The notes under the pieces are model-generated. The model was not told the origin of the DNA and did not search any database. It saw only the letters and a program-made list of their open reading frames with translations. Made by a program: the position numbers and the translations under genes. This document shows, one piece after another, positions 48,101 to 59,145 of a stretch of DNA of 64,000 nt. Each line of letters starts with the position of its first letter. Positions within the stretch are counted from its first letter, which is position 1. The stretch is from Phragmites australis (Eukaryota; Streptophyta; Magnoliopsida; Poales; Poaceae): assembly GCF_958298935.1 (NCBI RefSeq), contig NC_084932.1, forward strand, positions 5,063,501 to 5,127,500. The letters run 5' to 3'.

Positions 48101-51100
48101 GGACGCCACTCTGACACCCCGGCATGATGAAGGCTATCCTGACACCCCTGACAGTGCGACGTCAGGCCACAATCGGCGACCGGCTCGCCCCGTTCAGGGG
48201 GTAGGCACCACGATAACTACCACAGTGGATATGTATCTCCCCGATATGATAGAAGGTAGTTATCCGGGATAAGTCCCAGTAATTTGGTCAGATCCCGGAT
48301 ATTTGTACATTATAATAACTTGTACGCCAAGTTACGTATAGCCCTATAAATAGGAGGCCATGGTCCTCTAGGCAAAGGACGGACACAGCGGGGGAAACGA
48401 GCAAAAACAGCAAAAAAGATACAAAGGTGAAAGCACACCAAGTCACGCTGTGATACTCCTTATAGCGTGATACATTTTTCTACCATCAATATACATCATG
48501 GTGTTCCTTCCTCTAAACTTCGTCTCCAAGCTTGAGTCTCCTCTTTAGAATAAACTCTCGCCGTATTTGCTAGAGCAAGACGAACTCTTGCTCCCACAGA
48601 CGCTACGGCTTTACTCTCTATCTTGATTATAACATCAAATAGAGAGTTAGAGGCTACATCACATACTTTTAATGCTACAGCTTTACTCTTCACTCGATTC
48701 AGGCGAAAGCTATAACAACATATATCTTCAATGGTATAGGTATGTCCTTTTTCTACTCTTAGATTGAGTAATCTTCTCCTCGACCAAAGAGTTGGAGGCT
48801 ACATAATAATACCATATTTTTTGTAAATTCTGTATATGTTTTTTGCAAAAGTTTATCTGGCTTTGTACCGACTGCTTTGGATAAGAGCCAGTAGAGGCAT
48901 ATGTTGGGTTGATGACGGCAACTACACCTAATAAAGCATAACAGTACAAGAGATTATCAGACATCTCACGCCTAACGACTAAAAAAGGTTCTGAAGTTCT
49001 AGTCGATCCCACGTATGTCCTCTGTCGAGTTCATGTCCGAACGCTGGTTAAACACGTAAGTCAGTGAAAGTTTGTAAAAGGGCATCATGTTTTCTGTTTC
49101 TAGTTCTACACTAGTCTTTTCTTTATTATTACGATCTTCTTGAGTGTTCCCTCGAGGTCTGCGCATCTAACAATTTGTCTAGTCGTGTTTTCAGATATCA
49201 ATAAGATATTCGATCAACAAGTCTTTGAGGATGGTCTGCACACCTACCAATCAAGATTGCATCCACTTATGCTAAGTCTATTTCATCGATAAGAAAATAG
49301 TGATAATAGCATATTGCACAGACAAAATATCAGTAACATTTCATTACATCCATCAGGCAAAAGCATACCAAAAAGCCTACTGCTCGACTAAGGATAAAGC
49401 TTCGGTGATATCCAATTACAAGAACACCACTTGAAATTCCCATCGAGGGATCTTATGGTCCTGGAAACCTTGTCATGATAGAAAATTTCAAGCACGTCAT
49501 AATCGTCCCGGTCGTAAGCTGAGTTCACTCGGCAGAAGCTAAAAATTCGACCAGGGTTGGTAACTCTGGGTACTAATGGTACGGCTTCGGAGGTCATGCC
49601 AAGCAGAATTGATCTTTCTTTCGCCTAAGGAACGGTCTCCCGTTCTAGTGGTTCCTAAATGACATCACCGAATGCGTGGAGGAAGACAGGCGTCAATGTA
49701 ATGTGCTCGGCTGGATCATCAATCTGTTCACCAACCTTCAGAAAAAACGCGTGAGACCCGACCAGGAGCAATCGAGAACCTCTCAGACTAGGTTGCCAGA
49801 TCTCGAATTCGGGTGTCGACTGCTCCAATGTTGCCACAGCTTCCGAAGGATCTCCCGAGGCTACTCCATCCAGAAAATCCGAGAAACGCCACCAAAACTG
49901 GCCATTAGAGATCTGAAGCCACCGGGGTGATCCATTGGTAAGATAAGCGTGCACTCCCTTCATCATCTGAAGATGAAAACATGACATCCTCGGAACAATG
50001 ATGATGAACAATTTCCCATCCTTTTGCACTGCGAACCCTTCCAAGTTTACCCAGAACGCACCATAGGGAAGCGATAGGAGATTACAGAATCATCCGGTCA
50101 CCGGGTTAATTACCCTACCTTTGATCTGACGCCCTCACTCGATGACGATCAAGAGGCCGTTCGAAGCCCCAATCATCTCCCAGCTGTCGCCGACTAAACC
50201 TCGGAACCGAAGATCGAAAACTACGCCACTTCCCAGGCGATGGACCTCCACCAAACCATCCTCGTGCACAATCGGTCCTTTTAGGATCCAAGGAGCAAAT
50301 TCTGCCGTTCTACACACTTCACACACTTCACGCCATGAGGTGCAAACACAACAAAAGAAGGCAAAATCTTCTGGATGTTGTAGCTTGTTGGAGATAGTGA
50401 CGAGCACCCCCAAATGCAAAGTCGCGCAACCAAGGGATTCCGCCATAAGATCCAAGGAGAAAGGTGAAATTTTTTAGTAGAACGCAAACAATGGTGGATG
50501 GGTTCAAAGGGCAAAACTGCAGAGGAGGCAACGGGGATAAGACAATGGAGCTCTCCCCTCAGATAATTAAATAGGTCTTGCCCCAAGGTGAGACTCGGAA
50601 ATCGTTCCCACTTTGGAATGAAAATTGTGGTGCTTCGATCGACGCGAAAAGCGGGATGATGGTGTCGTGCGAATCTCTGCACGCCCGTCTGATCGCATTT
50701 AATGCGCCTATACCCATTGTTTCGAATTTCGGAGATCTTTTTTAACTCTACTCAGAGACGGATGTCGAGAAGTCGACAGTACTGGCCCTTATCGAGTCTC
50801 GAGTGCGGATAACAACAGAGCACTCGACCCAAAAGTGTTCCACTCGATACTCGGAACAGAGCATCCACTTGTTCGATTCTTTCGACTGTAAGTTCAATCT
50901 ACCTTACTCAACCAAGCTTGGACTTGGCAGTACTAGAGTAGGCGCTTACAGAAATCCTCCCTGCTGAGTAGAGTTAGGGAGCTACTGTCGAATATCTACT
51001 CGAAAATCGTTTCCGCTTTGGATGAAAATTGTGGCACTTCGATCGACGTGAAAGCAGGATGATAGCATCGTGCGAATCTCTGCACACCCGTCTGATCGCA

Positions 51101-54100
51101 TTTAATGCGCCTGTATCCATTGTTTCGAATTTCGGAAGATTTTTTTAACTCTACTCAGAGACGGATGTCGAGAAGTCGACATTACTGGCCCTTATCGAGT
51201 CTCGAGTGCGGATAACAACAGGACACTCGACCCAAAAGTGATTCCACTCAATACTCAGAACAGAGTCTCTTCTTCTTCGATTATTTCGACTGTGAGTTCG
51301 ATCTACCTTACTTGACCAAGCTTGGACTTAGCGGTACTCAAGTAGGCACTTGCAAAAATCCTCCCTGCTGAGTAGAGTTAGGGAGCTATTGTCGAATATC
51401 TAACCATAGGGTATATACGCATAACGAGTATACCATATACGAACAGGGTATGTCATGTGCATACTTAACAACTCCGGATATTACGGAACCGAATCTACGG
51501 TACCTAATATTCCCAAAATCTAGAAGGTGTATACTAAGAAGGTCTCGATTGCTTACCCAACTCGAGAAGACTAGTATCCATGACAGATCTATTTACTTGG
51601 ACGACAAGAAGGACTCCCTGTCGATTAGGAGACGGTACACCACCCCTGTATAATACGGGGACCCAGACCCCCTAGGGAGAGGCTTTTTTTTCTGGCTATT
51701 CGAGGCAAGCATCAGGACCTTGACGCAAAAGGAACTCGGAGACTTTAGCCCTAGGTTAGACTAGATCCGATATACTTCTTATAATATATTAGCCACATTA
51801 CCTATACTCGAGTGAATACATATACGTAATCATCCACACAGGACGTAAGGTATTACTCCAACCAGAGGTTTGAAGTTGTATACATCGTGTGTGCCTCGTT
51901 TCATGTTCGATCTCTGATCCACGAAGGTAACCCCGTTATTTTCCGGACATATTGTTAGGAACAAATCCTCGACAAGTTACCTTCAACAAAAGATTGCAAC
52001 AATTCTAATAGTATTGTGTTAAGGAGAAAGAGAAGAAAATAAACATACAGGGAAAGGTAAACAAAGTAAGAGAACAATGAGAGAAACATAAAAGTATACT
52101 TGGAAGAAAATGAGGTGAATGTTGCCAGCTACAGAGTCTGCAGCATATCAAGCAGCCTGAGAAATATTCACAATGACAAGCTAATGTTTATACCATTCTT
52201 GACTTGACATCTCACTCAGCAATGACACATCATATGCTGGAAAGAAAATGCTATCTCAGCAAGACTTGGCATCTGATTGCACGCACTAATCACATGGATA
52301 ACAGGACACTTTGTGATGCCACAATCTAGCCAATAGTCTATGATAGGTCAATGCCCTAAAAAATTGAACCGAAACCTTCACTACCACATAATTTAAACAC
52401 AAGCATCCTAACTGAACCAGAAAATATATCCAGAAATAATATAAATGATGAAATCTACCATTAATGAGATCTAATTCAATCAGACTATAATCAAGGGTCT
52501 TTTCTGCAAATTGGAAATGTCGAGTTCTTAGGCATGGCTAGAAGCTCCTACGAAAGCTGAAATCAAGTCTTTGTCCATGCCTATTTGTGCAAGAACAACT
52601 CATCCTCTTGATATTTATATGCTGTGATGCAAAATATGGAATAGTATAGTCCGTGGTGAACCTAGTGGTACAGCCTATCTTACACTTTACCTAGAACAGA
52701 AAGTGTGTATACAACAGCCTTTATATATATTTACCTCATCCCGTTGCACCTTCACACCACGCAACATTAACTGACCATCTTTTCTGGTCTTCGTGATCTT
52801 AACGGTGAATTTTCCAAAAACTTCCTGTCCCTTGCTCAATGGAAGATACTCATCACACTGTCATTATATTAAATGTAAATAATATTTAATAGGCTATTAG
52901 CAATGTAAAGGATAGCTGAAATTTCGAATTGTATCTACAAAATAGTGTTGAATATCAGCACCTTAACACTGTCAAATTTCGTGAGCATAACAATCACAGG
53001 ACAGTGGTTCTGATAAACCATCTGCCAAAAATCTTCAAATGTATTGCATAGTGGACCTTGAGTGGAAATGAACTTTGTTTGATCTCTGCCATCAATCTTC
53101 AAATTTTATATGTCAGAAGCCCAATGAGGATTTGTTTGGACAGAAAAGAAAGAATAGGAAAAGGTAAACATCAGGAAATATGCTAGCTCCACCTTTATAA
53201 GGCTTGCATTGATGTAATCATTGCCTGTTGAAGACTGTAGTCGTACCCTGGTTTCATTAACTGAGGAAAAGAAGTCAAGTTAAATCAAATTAAGAATTCA
53301 ATATGGTGGTCTTCCTGGCTGCACACGGAAGTCTATACAAGTTATCGATGCTCACATGGCAAGACATCAGGGTAGCGGTTTCTTGCCCTATTAGCAGGAC
53401 TCTGAGCATCAGTAAACTTCTGCGGCGACTGAAGCACTGTTCTTATATCCTGGAAAAAAATATAATCAATAGTTGCTTGGCTTGGTTGAGAGTATTTCTT
53501 ATGACAACCAACTTATAAAGCTTTCCAACAAAATAATTATTTCTTTCATAGTTTGGAAGAAATGAAAGAAAAGGGAGACTCAAGGGCTCGAGTTCTTGGT
53601 ATATTGGACTGAACAAAAATACATAACAAGAGATTTTTTTTGGGGGCGGGGGGGGGGGGGGGGGGACAAGAGCAATTGTTTATTTCCCTATATCACAATT
53701 TTTTGCTCTTGTTACAGCAATTTGATAACAGCAGCTAATCAAGTTATTTATACAGTATTCAGTATGGCGGCAATGCTATTTCAGAAAATATCTCCTTATA
53801 ATTCTGGTATACAAACACATATAGGTTACACTCAATTTCAGGTAAATGAATGAGGAGCATGTAATTGTACAACAGGTTTCCGTTTCAAGAGAGAAGTTAT
53901 TCCTAGGTAATTGTATGATTGGTTTGGGGAAGAGGAGAGGAAGGTATAATTATTCAAAATTTTAATTTCGCCTTCCAAGCGCTAATTTAATTGAAGCAGT
54001 TTTCTGGAGGTAGCAGCATAGACTTCTCTAATACGATTTTGGCAGTCCAAATCTTACGTGTAAAATCGAGTTGCTAAGTGTTACCCCCATGTTACAATGC

Positions 54101-54811
54101 AGTGCAGGAAAGATACGAGACTGAAACAGTGATCATCTTTCCCCGTCAAAAAGGCACCGAAATGGCGTGGCGTAATCATATCCAGCACATTTCTGATTCC
54201 CTTCTGTCTGAGTGCCTGCAGACCAATCGCCTTCCCTGACACTTCGCTTGGAAGCAACGCTACACTATCATACAGCACTATACAAAATTCACCCTCCTCG
54301 TTCTTTTGACAGCTCGAGCAATAAGCGGTCGTAGATCCTGATTGTAAATTCGGAACGCGCTCAACTAAGGTCAATCTATTGATTCGTTTTTATGTTTTTT
54401 TAGAAACAACTGCAAGGACAGTAGCTAAGAAAAATCCTAATTTCGAACGGGGAATCTGTATACCGGGAGGCTCCAGAACTCCTTGGAGATCGCGGCGGGC
54501 TTCCCGAGCTTCTTGTCGAACTCCTTGAGCGCCTTCTTGCAATGTTTCACCTGGTCGCTCGTGAGCGCCCTGGCCGGCGGATCGGCATCAGGGTCGAGAG
54601 GGTCAAACCCCTCCACCCACGCCCCCTCAGCCGGCGGCGCGGCGGAGGACGCCGAGCACCGGCGCCCTCCTCCGCCCCCGCCACCGGCGGGGCGCAGCTG
54701 CGAGTTCCCCGTGGCGTCGGTCCCGCGGCGGCGCTTGGATGCGTGGATGGACAGCGGGGAGGGGGAAGTGGAAGGGGACGGGGAGGCAGGGGGAGTCGTC
54801 GGGGTCGCTGT
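39113..54811 (-). CDS. Protein tyrosine phosphatase (PTP1-like), copy 1; catalytic site intact, start codon missing
   Basis: Classical Tyr-specific phosphatase: Cys-dependent dephosphorylation of phosphotyrosine, cytosolic/nuclear in plants. Exons on the minus strand: 1, 54811-54464; 2, 53449-53356; 3, 53260-53193; 4, 53096-52962; 5, 52857-52735; 6, 40062-39920; 7, 39829-39688; 8, 39184-39113 (stop). All junctions are GT-AG and phases match copy 2. Motifs: pTyr loop RNRYPDVLP (exon 2), NDYINAS (exon 3), STQGPL and EDFWQM (exon 4), CDEYLPL (exon 5), WPD loop WPDHG (exon 6), P-loop [10 protein letters not shown] across exons 6/7, Q-loop MVQTEEQY (exons 7/8). Exon 1 is open from 54823, but where copy 2 has ATG GCG ACC this copy has ACA GCG ACC (54811-54803), and no in-frame ATG occurs before exon 4. 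Intron 5 holds the 11.9-kb element B. It may be a pseudogene, or use a non-AUG or unseen upstream start. Confidence 0.8.
40109..40681 (+). repeat. 5' LTR of element B
   Basis: 573 bp, TGTCGAATAT to CCTCGACA. It has GTATACC-type inverted words near the start, a TATATAATG promoter-like box near 40374, and an end identical in form to the 3' LTR. Confidence 0.93.
40683..40700 (+). other. Primer binding site of element B
   Basis: TTGGCGCGGCAGGTAGGG begins two bases after the LTR end, in the position and form usual for Tat-type gypsy elements. I do not assign the tRNA. Confidence 0.75.
40725..42720 (+). pseudogene. Element B gag
   Basis: It starts '[19 protein letters not shown]' at 40725 and then breaks at a stop (40855). 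Later frames read '[16 protein letters not shown]' (41466), the gag domain in pieces (42000-42180: '[13 protein letters not shown]' where A has 'LLTALDGLARSW', then '[17 protein letters not shown]'), '[16 protein letters not shown]' (42224) and '[16 protein letters not shown]' (42378). A run of frameshifts separates the pieces. Same protein family as element A gag. Confidence 0.82.
42890..46270 (+). pseudogene. Element B pol with the RT catalytic core deleted
   Basis: The protease keeps its Asp ([14 protein letters not shown] at 42937-42939), and '[11 protein letters not shown]' follows (43171). At about 43621-43632 the frame jumps from 'WQPSDMPG' directly to '[10 protein letters not shown]'. 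The whole RT palm with its YVDD, present in element A between the same landmarks, is absent, and a short 'YRMM(I/L)N(P/L)EKC' stretch is duplicated at the joint. RNase H-side motifs '[23 protein letters not shown]' spacing, '[13 protein letters not shown]' and 'FFDGSLT' follow to 44480. Integrase is badly eroded (45230-46270), with '[19 protein letters not shown]' spacing, 'QSNGQV'-like sequence and a C-terminal 'HSWNIDQL'. Non-functional. Confidence 0.85.
46629..47153 (-). CDS. Antisense ORF of element B, homolog of the element A antisense ORF (SIM-like motif)
   Basis: Minus-strand frame opposite gag-pol, just after pol. It shares with the element A ORF at 28779-29294 the blocks 'RPLAM.P..VII(I/V)SSD' and 'EDGGDLN.IIDQ'. 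The ATG used by A is ATA here (at the 'ELEVIAF' position); the open frame starts further up at 47153, so translation is doubtful. SIM-like residues [10 protein letters not shown] are followed by a basic 'RPKRRRSR' patch. A TATA-like box lies at 47062-47051. The frame ends earlier than in A. Function unknown. Confidence 0.5.
   Translation of the reverse strand: MCHATEVASPSRPAIPDLDGSVCTVLPVPAAINIGDSRSFVFTPPSSFLPTRLVKLVELEVIAFTLPSFPKPGPESEEIGSLTPRPLAMFPSGVIIVSSDEEELIERPKRRRSRISIGGHQPFTRHLQRLLDSDTAEQSMRVVQEGDEDGGDLNEIIDQVANEVFGDEAPEPSW
47051..47062 (-). promoter_or_regulatory. Candidate TATA box of the antisense ORF in element B
   Basis: On the minus strand CATAAATATAGG, followed by GGACTCGAGA, the counterpart of TATAAATAG plus GGGACTCGAAG at 28685-28708 in element A. 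In B the box lies inside the longest open frame but upstream of the conserved start position. Confidence 0.5.
47380..48790. repeat. Degenerate minisatellite of element B (split by a solo LTR)
   Basis: Reverse-oriented units of the same family as 27860-28390, with the words 'GGGGCTACATC', 'TATGCTCTACTCTCCACTCGA' type and 'ATCGAGTAC'. The array is at 47380-47681 and again at 48605-48790; between them lies the solo-LTR-like insertion. Non-coding. Confidence 0.65.
47682..48598 (+). mobile_element. Probable solo LTR nested in element B
   Basis: Comparison with the element A minisatellite shows foreign sequence of about 0.9 kb here. It begins TGTTATCGGGGG and ends CTCCCACA, has a CCTATAAATAGGAGGCC promoter-like box near 48344, and no coding frame. 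Target repeats are not clear (TTTGA left, GACGC right), so the boundaries may be off by a few bases. Confidence 0.5.
49388..50455 (-). pseudogene. Antisense module of element B: F-box/DUF295-like protein gene
   Basis: Minus-strand frames opposite gag-pol. From 50455: an F-box-like stretch '[28 protein letters not shown]' in pieces, then 'PWILKGPI', '[10 protein letters not shown]' and '[11 protein letters not shown]' (stop near 50135). The next frame (50044 down to 49655) continues with '[18 protein letters not shown]', '[11 protein letters not shown]' and '[11 protein letters not shown]'. A last piece (49597-49388) ends '.[10 protein letters not shown]'. F-box, then 'NP.TG' and beta-propeller-like blocks ending in a 'WI(S/R)P' motif, is the layout of plant F-box-DUF295 proteins, which act as SCF substrate adaptors. 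Stops and frameshifts show it is dead. It occupies the place that holds the PF04195 gene in element A, so I infer capture or module exchange. Confidence 0.55.
50601..51398 (+). repeat. Tandem duplication (405-bp unit) spanning the PPT and LTR start of element B
   Basis: 50601-51005 and 51006-51398 match closely (offset 404-405). Each unit ends in GAGTAGAGTTAGGGAGCTAYTGTCG, i.e. the polypurine tract plus the first bases of the LTR (TGTCGAATATCT at 50986 and again at 51390). Only the second is followed by a full LTR. Confidence 0.88.
51390..51974 (+). repeat. 3' LTR of element B
   Basis: 585 bp matching 40109-40681, including the TATAATACGGGG promoter-like region near 51650. It has a short extra segment near 51850-51870 (AAGGTATTACTCCAACCAGA) that is absent from the 5' LTR but has a counterpart in the element A LTRs. 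Confidence 0.93.
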
Positions 54812-56818
54812 GACGGAGCGAGTTTAAATAAGGGGAGGTCCTGGGCCTGGCCGGGGAAGTAGTTGGATTGGATTTTTTTGGGACGGAGCGGTGACTTGAC
54901 TTCGGGGGGAAGGGGATCGGGTAGTGATGGAGAAAGGATGCACATCCGACGCTGGTTGTTGAATGGGGAGATGTTTCGGGGGGAGGAGGTAATGGCGGAC
55001 GCGGTGGTCGGGCCCCCCGACGGCGAGGCGAGGTATCGAAGCGGAAACCGCTCGTGGAATTCGAACCGGCGGTGCAGTGGTGGGGCCAGGCAGAAGGGCT
55101 AGGCCTCTCTGGTGTGCCGTCATGGCATGTACTTAAATTGATCGATGTTGGGTGTGTTTGGTTATATGGATTTTTTAGTAGTGAATATAGCGAATATTTT
55201 AAATGAGAATAAATAGATTGAATGGATATAGCAGTTTTGAAAAGAATAGTGTTTATTTGTCTGTATAGATGGATGTAATGATTATGCCTTTTGGATGAAA
55301 TGACATGTAAAGTTGTTTGATTACCTATATAAGCGAATGTAGTGATCCTGTATCTAAGACTAACGAGTAATCTACTATAGTATTATAGCAAATATAATAT
55401 ATTCATCGGATCGGTCTCTGTAGAAAAGCTTCATTCGAGCTTATCCACTAAACCAAGCTCTAACTATATAATTGCATCTACGGATGCAGAGAGAAACATT
55501 ATATACAGACAACCAAACAATCTTCTCCGCGAGAATATACGTACGGATAGAGCCAGGATGCTCCTGATGCGGGCAACCAAACATATCCGTATTGTATGTG
55601 TGGAAATGCAACCTTGTTATACACTGAGGTCCTGTTTGGTAGGATCTAGGCCATGGATAAATTGAGAGTATTTAGTTAAGTCGTTTGATTTTTATTTTAG
55701 ATAAAATAAATGTTTAAATTATTTTATTTTATTTTGGAAATGCAACCTTATTATACACTGAGCCCCTGTTTAGCATAGATCTCAGATTTAGAATTGTACC
55801 AAATAGCCCCTAAAACAGAAAATAACCAAATATTTTATTCTTATTACGCACATAAGACATGTATGTATGAAAAGGTTCAATTTATTTTTAGTACATAACA
55901 TAGGTTCAATTTATTTTTAGTACATAACATTGGCTAAACTCATTTGAAATATTATAAGAAGCCTCTGACTTTAGGTGTAACTATATAGCTACACGGTAAA
56001 ACCGTGTATACTACGTCTTTCATAGTTTTATGCTGAACAAACACGTGCTCGACTGCTAAACTATATAAGACTATTTCAACCTAAGATGACATAGATAAAA
56101 CCGCGTAAACTCATCTTAGAATTAGCCTTCCATTTTTTTAAAGATAAAATTAGCCTTCCATTTGGCAGAACTCCAACGTATACGACATTTTTTTCAGGGA
56201 AAAAAACTCCAACTTGTACAAGCCAAGCCGACGATCACGTTTTCTTTGTTTCGAATCAACCATTTGGAGTTATACTAATTGACCTATGGCCGTCTCTTGC
56301 AATTTCCAAAAGAGAAAAAGAAAACAAAGTCTGAAGCCATAATTCAAGACGTCCTGGCAGACATTTTGAACGCTCAAGCCGACCCATAATCTTTCTTCAT
56401 TTCCCTCCTCTTCCACTCTTCAAGTTCACGCGATCAGATTCGCCCCTCTCAAATTCACATGATTTGAAACAGGAAGGTTCGAAATAGCAGCAGAGAATGC
56501 CCACATTTGCTTCAAACTCAAGATAGATTGCATGATGCACAGATTTGGAACAAGCTTCGTATACGTGTGAATATAGAGCAAGGTACAGTGGAGGGTACAT
56601 GGAACCTTGGTGTGATCACCAACAAGATCGAAGCGATGACACTTCACGACAAGGTCACCAACAAGATCGAAGCGATGACACTTCGGATCATCAAATGGAG
56701 GGGCAACAGATGGAGGTCCATTCAGTACAGGGTACAAGGAAGTATATGTTTCTAATAAAAATATTGTGCAAGTCATATCTCAAACGTCTTTTTGAATTAA
56801 AGTTACCACAACAGGAAT
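54812..56818. other. Region between PTP copies, with MITE-like scraps
   Basis: Upstream of PTP copy 1 and downstream of copy 2. Around 55146-55590 the ends show GTGTTTGGTTATATGG and (reverse) ATATGTTTGGTTGCCCGC, typical of a small TIR element. A direct repeat TGGAAATGCAACCTTRTTAT occurs at 55601 and 55735, next to TCCTGTTTGGTAGG-like hAT-type words. The 56368-56620 part matches 63598-63960. CACCAACAAGATCGAAGCGA plus nine more bases is repeated at 56617 and 56656. No further gene seen. Confidence 0.5.
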
Positions 56819-59104
56819 TCAGTGTCCCGAATTCGATACCAGCTCGGTCAGTTCATCTGCAATTGTAGAATAGCAAAACATGTATTGTTCCTGCAAATCA
56901 GAACAAGATGCCCTTAGATAGCTAGTAATGGTAGTGCCTTTGACTGAATTATTAGTATGTGGATTTTAAGGTGCTCCCATATTGTTTTGGACCATCCATC
57001 TTCAGTATTTCAATCATTGCATAACATTTCTCTAGCTAAAACAGCTTTACTAACAAGAATTTAGGATGTCCCAGCCAACACCTCGTGTCAGCAATTGCTT
57101 GCTGCTTGCTTGCTGCTTGCTTAATGCTGCCGTTACGAAGCAAAAGAAACACAAACTATCTACTGCATATGTCAATGAGCTTGCAAAACTATACCCACTC
57201 TCCTTCTAGGCGCCTCGTAGTTGTGCTTTGCGCCCCCTAATTGTTTCTCTTTTTTCTTGTTTTCCTTTCAATGGGTCTTTTGTACCTCTTTTACTCCTAG
57301 TCTAATAAAATCGGCAATCCTCGTTGCCGTCTTTTTTTTAAAAAAAACTATACCTATCATTTCAAAGCGCACTGATAGGGTCTTGTAACCGAGCTAGGAG
57401 CAGAAATAAAGAAGAAGCCAACTGTACCTCTCGTTCAACCATTCCAACACGCTGGTTTCTGAATTTTCTGACAGTTTCATCAAGATCCAAAGCAGCAAAT
57501 TTACCACCCAGAATCCTCTCGATCGTATTCAAGATGGTGATACAAGTACCAGTTCTTCCGATGCCCGCGCTGCAGAAATATAACACAATAATAGTATCGT
57601 GTTTGAGCATGGGAAACGGTGCACAAGGATGAAAGGCGTTAATTTGATTCAAACCTGCCATGTACAACTATTGGATGCTCTCTTGGAATGTGACGTAATC
57701 TGTTTATAATCTGTCGAACAGTAGTACTGTTGTTTGGCACACCATGGTCGGGCCAGTCAGAGTACTGAATGTGGAGAACAGAGCGGCGTCTAATTGACTG
57801 CAAGAGAAGAATTATCAGTCTGAAGATACTTCAGTCATGTAATATATAATTCTTCAGCACAGTACTGCAACTAGTACTGTTATAATATTATGTTAGGGAG
57901 AAAGAGAATACAATTAGACAATATACATATAGGGAAAATAACAAAAGGAGGGAGACACTCGAAGATAAAATTTAGTAATGAATTGGAGGTATGGCTGCAA
58001 GATACAGAAAATGGATGATTTATAGCAGCCTGAAAGATGTTTATGGTTCTTACAAAATAAATTAGTTACAGCCAGAACAAGAAAGAAAGGCATACACAGC
58101 AGCCTTTATATATATTTACCTGAGCATTGACGTCTTTGAACCATAAACCACGCAACACTAACTGACCATCTTGTACAGTATTCCTGATCCAAACTTTAAA
58201 ATTTCCATAAACTCCTTGTCCCTTGTCCAGTGGAATATACTCGTCACACTGCCATTATTTGAAATGTAAATGTACAAGTGTGTGTATACAGACTCCTCCA
58301 TAGAAATGAAGTTTATACGGCAGTTACGTAGAAATGGGACATTGTCTAAGCATTTCATGACCATTTCAAACAAACAAAGAAAAAGAAGCTCATGGATAGA
58401 GATTTTAAACTATGACTGGAATTGCGCCGGTGATAATAAAATAAACCAACACTTGTAGGACAAATACATGCTGTGTAAGAAGGCTGTGGTAGAACCAAAG
58501 TAATGGAGGATAAGAGGAACCGGAAACTAGAGAGTGTTCAACGATAGCACCTTGCCAACAGCAAATGGGGTAACCATAACAATCACAGGGCAGCGATTTT
58601 CATAGACCATCTGCCAGAAATCTTCGACTGTATTGTATTGTGGACCTTGAGTGCATATGAATTTTGTTTGATCTTTACCATCAGTCTGCTAATTTTACAT
58701 ATGCAATAAACCCAATTAGGATTAGAAAGAAGGGAAAAATACATGCATAAAAGTAGAAGTACTAAATACTAAGGAATATGCCATTTTTACCTTTATGAGG
58801 CTTGCATTGATGTAGTTGTTGCTTGAAGTCTGATTGCGTATCGATGCCCGTATTCGTACTCTGTTTTCATCGACTACAGAAAAAGATGCCCCAAGTTAAA
58901 TCAAATGCATAAATCGACGTGGATATCTTGCTGGCTAAAGACGACAGTTTATACAAGTTTGTGATGCTCACATGGCAAAAAATCTACGTGGCGGTTTCTC
59001 TCGAAATAATTAGCACGATCACGAGCAGCAGTAAACAATCTTGTGTTCAGGAGCACATCCTTTCTTGCCTGAGAAAATATCATAAAGTATGAAAGGCTTC
59101 CTGG

Positions 59105-59145
<41 letters not shown>

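Larger units (their letters stand above)
40109..51974 (+). mobile_element. Ty3/gypsy retrotransposon, Tat type, element B (complete ends, RT core deleted)
   Basis: LTRs at 40109-40681 and 51390-51974 start TGTCGAATATCT and end ATCCTCGACA. Perfect 5-bp target repeats AGTTA flank it at 40104-40108 and 51975-51979. Order on +: LTR, primer site, gag, protease, (deleted RT), RNase H, integrase, then an antisense small ORF, minisatellite with a nested solo LTR, antisense F-box-like pseudogene, tandem duplication, PPT, LTR. It lies in intron 5 of PTP copy 1, in opposite orientation to the gene. It lacks RT, so it would need help in trans. Confidence 0.93.

Noticed and set aside
54542..54945. 106- to 132-codon frames around the PTP copy 1 first exon
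   Set aside because: Wrong frames over GC-rich exon 1; the frame that joins exon 2 in phase is a different one.
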